DNA of 64,000 bases from Sorex araneus (taxonomy: Eukaryota; Chordata; Mammalia; Eulipotyphla; Soricidae): positions 43,936,594-44,000,593 of the forward strand of contig NC_073307.1 of the NCBI RefSeq assembly GCF_027595985.1, in the 5' to 3' direction. Shown in pieces: positions 59,938 to 64,000 of this stretch. Position 1 is the stretch's first letter, and each line of letters begins with the position of its first letter. The translations under genes were made by a program, and so were the position numbers. The notes below the pieces were generated by a model. That model worked only from the letters and a program-made list of their open reading frames with translations, ran no database searches and had not been told where the DNA came from.

Positions 59938-60076
59938 TTTGAGGGGGGAGGCCACTTGGGAATGTTCAGGGCTTCCTCCTGGCTCTGTGAGTAGGGATAA
60001 CATCTGGTGGTCCTTGGGGGACCATAGGTGCTGGGGATTGGGCTCAGATCGGCCACCTTTAAGAAAAGCACCTTAT
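59938..60076 (-). mobile_element. SOR-type SINE, tail side (split by an L1)
   Basis: GGCCACTTGGGAATGTTCAG, TCCTCCTGGCTCTGTGAGTA and GCTGGGGATTGGGCTCAGAT. The SINE resumes at 60852 (CAGCTACACTGTCTCTCTGG). Confidence 0.8.
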
Positions 60077-60835
60077 ATAGTAGAGATAACATCTGCATTT
60101 CTATGTTCATTGCCGCACTGTTTACAATAGCCACAACATGGAAAAAACCAGAGTGCCCAAATACAGATGACTGGTTAAAGAAACTCTGGTATATCTACAT
60201 AATGGAATACTATGTAGCTGTCAGAAAACATGAAGTCATGAAATTTGCATATAAATGGATCAACATGGAAAGTATCATGTTGAGTGAAATGAGTCAGAAA
60301 GAAACAGACAGACATAGAAAGATTGCACTCATATGTGGAATATAAAGTAGCTGAGAGGTAGAAGCTTACAATGATGCAATTTCTGGCAGATATTTCTCTG
60401 GACTTAGTTACTAAAATACTAAAATACAGAAATCCAAAACCGTGCGGCTGCTAGTGCGGCCACTCGAACTCATATCACTTCATTCTCAGCAATGGAAAAC
60501 AAATTATCAAATGCTTCCTTTTCAGAAGGTCGACTTTAGGGGGGAGAAACTCCAAACAATAATAGTGAGTTTTTTGTTGAAATATTGAATGTAATCAAAG
60601 TAAAGTGAAAGTAAAGTGAAATTTACCAGTTACACAGGCAGGGTGGGGGACTGGGGAGGTGGGGGGTGGAGTGAGAGGTATACTGTGATTCCTGGTGGTG
60701 GAATATGTGCACTGGTGAAGGGATGGGTGTTCGAGCATTGTATAACTGAGACTTAAACCTGAAAGGTTTGTAACTTTCCACATGGTTATTCAATAAAAGA
60801 ATAAATTTTAAAAAAAATGACCAATAAAAAAAAAA
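60077..60835 (+). mobile_element. L1, 5'-truncated, with intact ORF2 C-terminus and 3' UTR
   Basis: Starts near the end of ORF2. The frame encodes MFIAALFTIATTWKKPECPN and IMEYYVAVRKHEVMKFAYKW, ending KIALICGI and TAA at 60343-60345, the usual L1 ORF2 C terminus. The 3' UTR follows with a hairpin-like word (60439-60464), a G-rich tract (60640-60672) and GGGATGGGTGTTCGAGCATT. Perfect 16-bp target-site duplication AAGAAAAGCACCTTAT at 60061-60076 and 60836-60851. Confidence 0.95.
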
Positions 60836-60851
60836 AAGAAAAGCACCTTAT

Positions 60852-60878
60852 CAGCTACACTGTCTCTCTGGCCCACAA
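60852..60878 (-). mobile_element. SOR-type SINE, head side (split by an L1)
   Basis: CAGCTACACTGTCTCTCTGG continues the copy broken at 60076. Confidence 0.8.
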
Positions 60879-61029
60879 ACTGGTTTTTAACTTTTAAAAA
60901 CAAATGAGTTTTTTATCTAACCTCAAAGCATCCTATTTAGTAAGGTAAATTACCACTAACTTTGCTTCTGGTTTTGCTTCTAGTACTGATAGTAACTGTT
61001 ATTTTCTTGTTTGTTTTTGTTTGCTTGTT

Positions 61030-61200
61030 TAGGTTTATTTTGGGGGCCACACTCAGCAGTGCTTAGGATTTACTCCTGGCTCTGCATTCAGAGATCACTC
61101 CTGGTGAGGTTTGGGGGACACTGTATAGGATCAGGGATCAAACTTGCGTTGGCCTTGTGTCAGGCAAGCACTTTATCCACTGGACTGTCTCTCTGGCCAC
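61030..61200 (-). mobile_element. SOR-type SINE, diverged
   Basis: GGGGGCCACACTCAGCAGTG, TTACTCCTGGCTCTGCATTC, GGATCAAACTTGCGTTGGCC and CTGGACTGTCTCTCTGGCC. Confidence 0.82.
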
Positions 61201-61274
61201 ATCAGTGCTTTCTGATCACCCCCGGTCACCTGTGGAGCAGGAGACGTCAGAGAGCAGAGCGTGCCATGCCGAGG

Positions 61275-61318
61275 GCCTTCTTATTTTATTTTATTTATAT
61301 ATTTTTATTGAATCACTG
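61275..61318 (-). mobile_element. L1, inverted, 3' terminus (outer layer of a nest)
   Basis: T-rich inverted tail and TTTTTATTGAATCACTG. The element resumes at 62310 after two later insertions. Confidence 0.8.
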
Positions 61319-61558
61319 GACTGGAGCGATAGCACAGTGGGTATGGCATTTGCCTTGCACGTGGCTTACCCGTGTTTGATTCCTCCGTCCCTCTCAGAGA
61401 GCCTGGCAAGCTACTGAAAGTATCTCACTTACAAGGCAGAGCCTGGCAAACTCCCCGTGGCGCATTCGATATGCCAAAAACAGTAACAAGTCTTACAATG
61501 GAGACGTTACTGGTGCCCACTCGAGCAAATCAATGAACAATGGGACACCAGTGCTATT
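61319..61558 (+). mobile_element. Second SINE family, middle layer of a nest
   Basis: GACTGGAGCGATAGCACAGT head to GGGACACCAGTGCTATT. Inserted in the inverted L1 with target-site duplication ATTGAATCACTG at 61307-61318 and 62310-62321. Its last bases are displaced to 62302-62309 by an L1. Confidence 0.93.
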
Positions 61559-62301
61559 TTTTAAAATTTATTTTATTGAATCACCAAGTGGAAAGTTACA
61601 AAGAAGGCTTATGTCTCAGTTATACAATGCTCAAACACCCATTCTTTCACCAGTGTCCATATTTCACCACCAAAAAAAACCAACCCAGTATACCTCCCAC
61701 CCTCCCACCCCCCAACCCCCCTACCTGCATAACTGATAAATTTCACTTCATTTTCTCTTTACCTTGATTACATTCCATATTTCAACACAAAACTCACTAT
61801 TGTTGTTGGAGTTTCAACACAGAACTCACTATTCTTGTTGGAGTTTATCTCCCCAAAATACGGCCCTATTGACAAGGAAACATTTGATAATTAGTTTTCC
61901 ACTGATGAGAATGAAGAGATATAAAGTTGCACGGCCGCAGTAGCGGCCGTGCGATTTAGGATTTCTGTATTTTAGTAATTAGGTCCAGGGAGATTTAAGT
62001 TGGAAATTGTATCATTTCTCTTCCTGGGGCATCATGAAGCAAAAGCTTAGTTCACCCTGGTCGAATCTCGGCGGAGCGCGAGCCGGTATAGGCCCCGGCC
62101 CGAGACTGCCGAAGGGTCCCACTGTTTCAAGTTCAAAACACATATTTTTTTCCCCCGCTCCACCAAGTTTATACCTGTTTAAAAGTCCCATAATATGGCG
62201 GATGTCACGCCGCTTCTTCCCAGAGGGAAGAAAAACCAAGGAAGAAGGATATTTCCCCTCCTCAGCTGGCATGGGGCAAAGGCTTAGTTCACAGTCTGAC
62301 G
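61559..62301 (-). mobile_element. L1 3' UTR, inner layer of a nest
   Basis: Inverted A tail, TTATTTTATTGAATCACCAA, CCACCACCAAAAAAAACC, GGAAACATTTGATAATTAGT, the perfect hairpin at 61929-61952, then a GC-rich UTR. Target-site duplication CCAGTGCTATT at 61548-61558 and 62302-62312. Confidence 0.93.
61929..61952. repeat. Perfect 10-bp GC-rich hairpin in the L1 3' UTR
   Basis: GCACGGCCGC, loop AGTA, GCGGCCGTGC. Decayed versions sit at the same place in other L1 copies of this window. Confidence 0.95.
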
Positions 62302-62309
62302 CCAGTGCT

Positions 62310-63112
62310 ATTGAATCACTGTGAGATACAGTCACAGAGCTGTCACGTTTGAGTTTCAGTCATACAATGATTGAACACTCATCCCTCCACCAGTGTACAT
62401 ATTCCACCACCAATTTCCCCAGTATCCTTTCACCCATCTCAATCCTTCCCCTGCCTTCATGGCAGACAATTTCCCCCATACTCTCTCTCTACTTCTGGGC
62501 ATTATGGTTTGCAATACAGATACTGAGAGGCTATCACGTTTGTCCTTTATCCACTTTCAGCACAATCTCTCATCCCGAACAATCCCTCCAACCATCATTG
62601 ACTTAGTAATCCCTTCTCTATTCCAGCTGCCTTCTCCCCCAGCTTATGAGAGAGGCTTCCAACTATGGAACAATATTCCTGGCCCTTGTGTCTACTGTTC
62701 TTGGGTGTCAGTCTCATATTATGTTATTTTATATTCCACAAATGAATGCAGTCATTCTATGTCTGTCCTTCTACTTCTGACTCATTTCACTTAGCATGAT
62801 ACTCTCCATATGCATTCATGTATAAGCAAATTTCATGACTTCATCTCTCTTAATAGCTGCATAGTATTCCATTGTGTAGATGTACCGAAGTTTCTGTCCT
62901 TCTACTTCTGACTCATTTCACTTAGCACGATACTCTCCATATGCATTCATGTATAAGCAAATTTCATGACTTCATCTCTCTTAATAGCTGCATAGTATTC
63001 CATTGTGTAGATGTACTGAAGTTTCTTTAGCCAGTTGTCTGTTCTCAGGCACTTGGGTTGTTTCCAGATTCTAGCTATTGTGAACAGTGCTGCAGTGACT
63101 ATTCTGTGTGCC
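62310..63112 (-). mobile_element. L1, inverted, 3' UTR and ORF2 C-terminus (outer layer)
   Basis: ATCCCTCCACCAGTGTACAT, CCACCACCAATTTCCCC and GGCAGACAATTTCCCCCATA mark the 3' end. The - strand translation at the far end gives TAALFTIARIWKQPKCLRTD and YTMEYYAAIKRDEVMKFAYT of ORF2. A 131-bp tandem duplication lies at 62762-63023. Confidence 0.9.
62762..63023 (-). repeat. 131-bp tandem duplication inside an L1
   Basis: Copies at 62762-62892 and 62893-63023 with about two differences. It duplicates the end of ORF2 and the start of the 3' UTR. Confidence 0.95.
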
Positions 63113-63351
63113 TGCCACACAGAGGACACACCTGGGGCCCAACATTTCCCTTGGGGCAGCACTGACCTTCAGCAGGAGGTGTGGCCCCTCATTTCTGTGG
63201 GGATCAGGGTCGGGGTTGGGGGGAGCAGATGCTTAAGAAGGGGGAGGTCAGTTGGTTCAAGTGATAGAAAGCGTCAGAGCTGGGACATGGATGGGGCTCA
63301 CGGAGACACCATCCCTGCCTGTGATGGTTTGACGATAAGAACACAAACATT
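63113..63351. other. Intergenic, unassigned
   Basis: No gene or element recognised between the L1 and the next SINE. Confidence 0.45.
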
Positions 63352-63535
63352 GGGGGCCAGAGAGAGAGGTCAGGGGTGGCACGCTTGCCTCTCACATGTC
63401 CTGCTCAAGTTCAATCCCTGGCATCCCCTGGGTCCCTGACCTAAGCTCTGCCTGAGTGCTCCTGAGCACAGAGCCAGGAGTAAGGCCTGAGCACTTCTGG
63501 GTGTGTTTCCCCCACTAAAAATTCCCAACCAAGCA
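63352..63535 (+). mobile_element. SOR-type SINE, diverged
   Basis: GGGGGCCAGAGAGAGAGGTC head, CAAGTTCAATCCCTGGCATC, GAGCACAGAGCCAGGAGTAA and CACTTCTGGGTGTGTTTCCC. Confidence 0.75.
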
Positions 63536-64000
63536 AACAATAGCAACAACCCCCCCGAGCAACACTGGGGAGAGAGTTCAGGGGTGGTGTACGCCGTGCA
63601 TGCGAACAACCCTGACTTGACCCCCTGTACCACAGGGTTGCCCAAGAGCTTCAAGGCTAGTCGGGGGTAGCCCCTGACACTGCAGGCCTGAGCAGCAGCG
63701 CCTCCCCTGGGCCTGTCTGGAACTGCCCGCTGCCGGGGGCAGTCTCCACATCAACAGCACACCGTGTAGAGGGACCAGAAGGGCTTGTGCCCAGCCGGGC
63801 CTTGGCATGCGCCTGACCGGGTTCGATTCTCAGCATCACAGGATCCTCCAAGCATGGCCAGGTGCCATCTCAGAGGCCCCCAGACACTGCTGGGGTGGCC
63901 TGGGGAATCCTTCAACACTGAAGGGCCTGAGCAGCACCATATCCACAAGTCTTAGTGGTGCAGTCCCTGTTTTATAAGCAACTTAAAAAACGGCAACAAC
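63536..64000 (+). other. Intergenic end with old SINE-like pieces
   Basis: Two + strand SOR-like fragments are suggested by GGGGAGAGAGTTCAGGGGTG (63569) and by GACCGGGTTCGATTCTCAGC followed by ATCACAGGATCCTCCAAGCA (about 63815-63855). Both are heavily changed. No gene is seen. Confidence 0.4.

Overview
The window is nuclear DNA from a placental mammal, very probably a shrew (Sorex or a close relative). It is full of one tRNA-derived SINE whose head (GGGGCTGGAGTGATAGCACA), body and tail match the shrew SOR element as I remember it. A second, longer SINE shares that head. The genes are spliced with GT-AG introns, and there is no sign of bacterial, plasmid or phage sequence.

Positions 1-42260 carry the 3' four fifths of TCERG1 (transcription elongation regulator 1, CA150) on the + strand. 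Twenty coding exons can be placed to the base. They join in frame into 1,015 codons plus a stop at 41410, followed by a 3' UTR with an AATAAA at 42240. They correspond to exons 3-22 of the human 22-exon gene. They encode three WW domains, a long Gln-Ala tract, a Pro-rich linker, an acidic linker, an NLS and six FF domains. The first exons and the promoter lie upstream of the window. The Gln-Ala tract has 44 dipeptide units, about six more than the human reference judged by protein length. A 63-nt in-frame exon (12687-12749) looks like the known cassette exon.

Convergent to TCERG1, on the - strand at 44511-45731, lies the single-exon orphan receptor GPR151, in the same order as in human. It is intact (406 residues), but the ATG that starts the human protein reads CTG here and is followed by a 1-base shift. 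The start must therefore be the next Met, equivalent to human Met14.

From about 46 kb to 64 kb I see no gene. This intergenic stretch is a layered deposit of SOR SINEs, the second SINE family, 5'-truncated L1 copies (mostly 3' UTR and the ORF2 C-terminus), two solo LTRs and simple repeats. Many insertions can be ordered in time from perfect target-site duplications: two LTRs sit inside SINEs, an L1 sits inside an L1, an L1 sits inside a SINE, and one L1-SINE-L1 nest has three layers.

I found no undescribed enzymatic or defence system. The points most worth following up are the QA tract, the shifted GPR151 start, the nested elements with triplicated target sites, and a recurrent GC-rich hairpin in the L1 3' UTRs.
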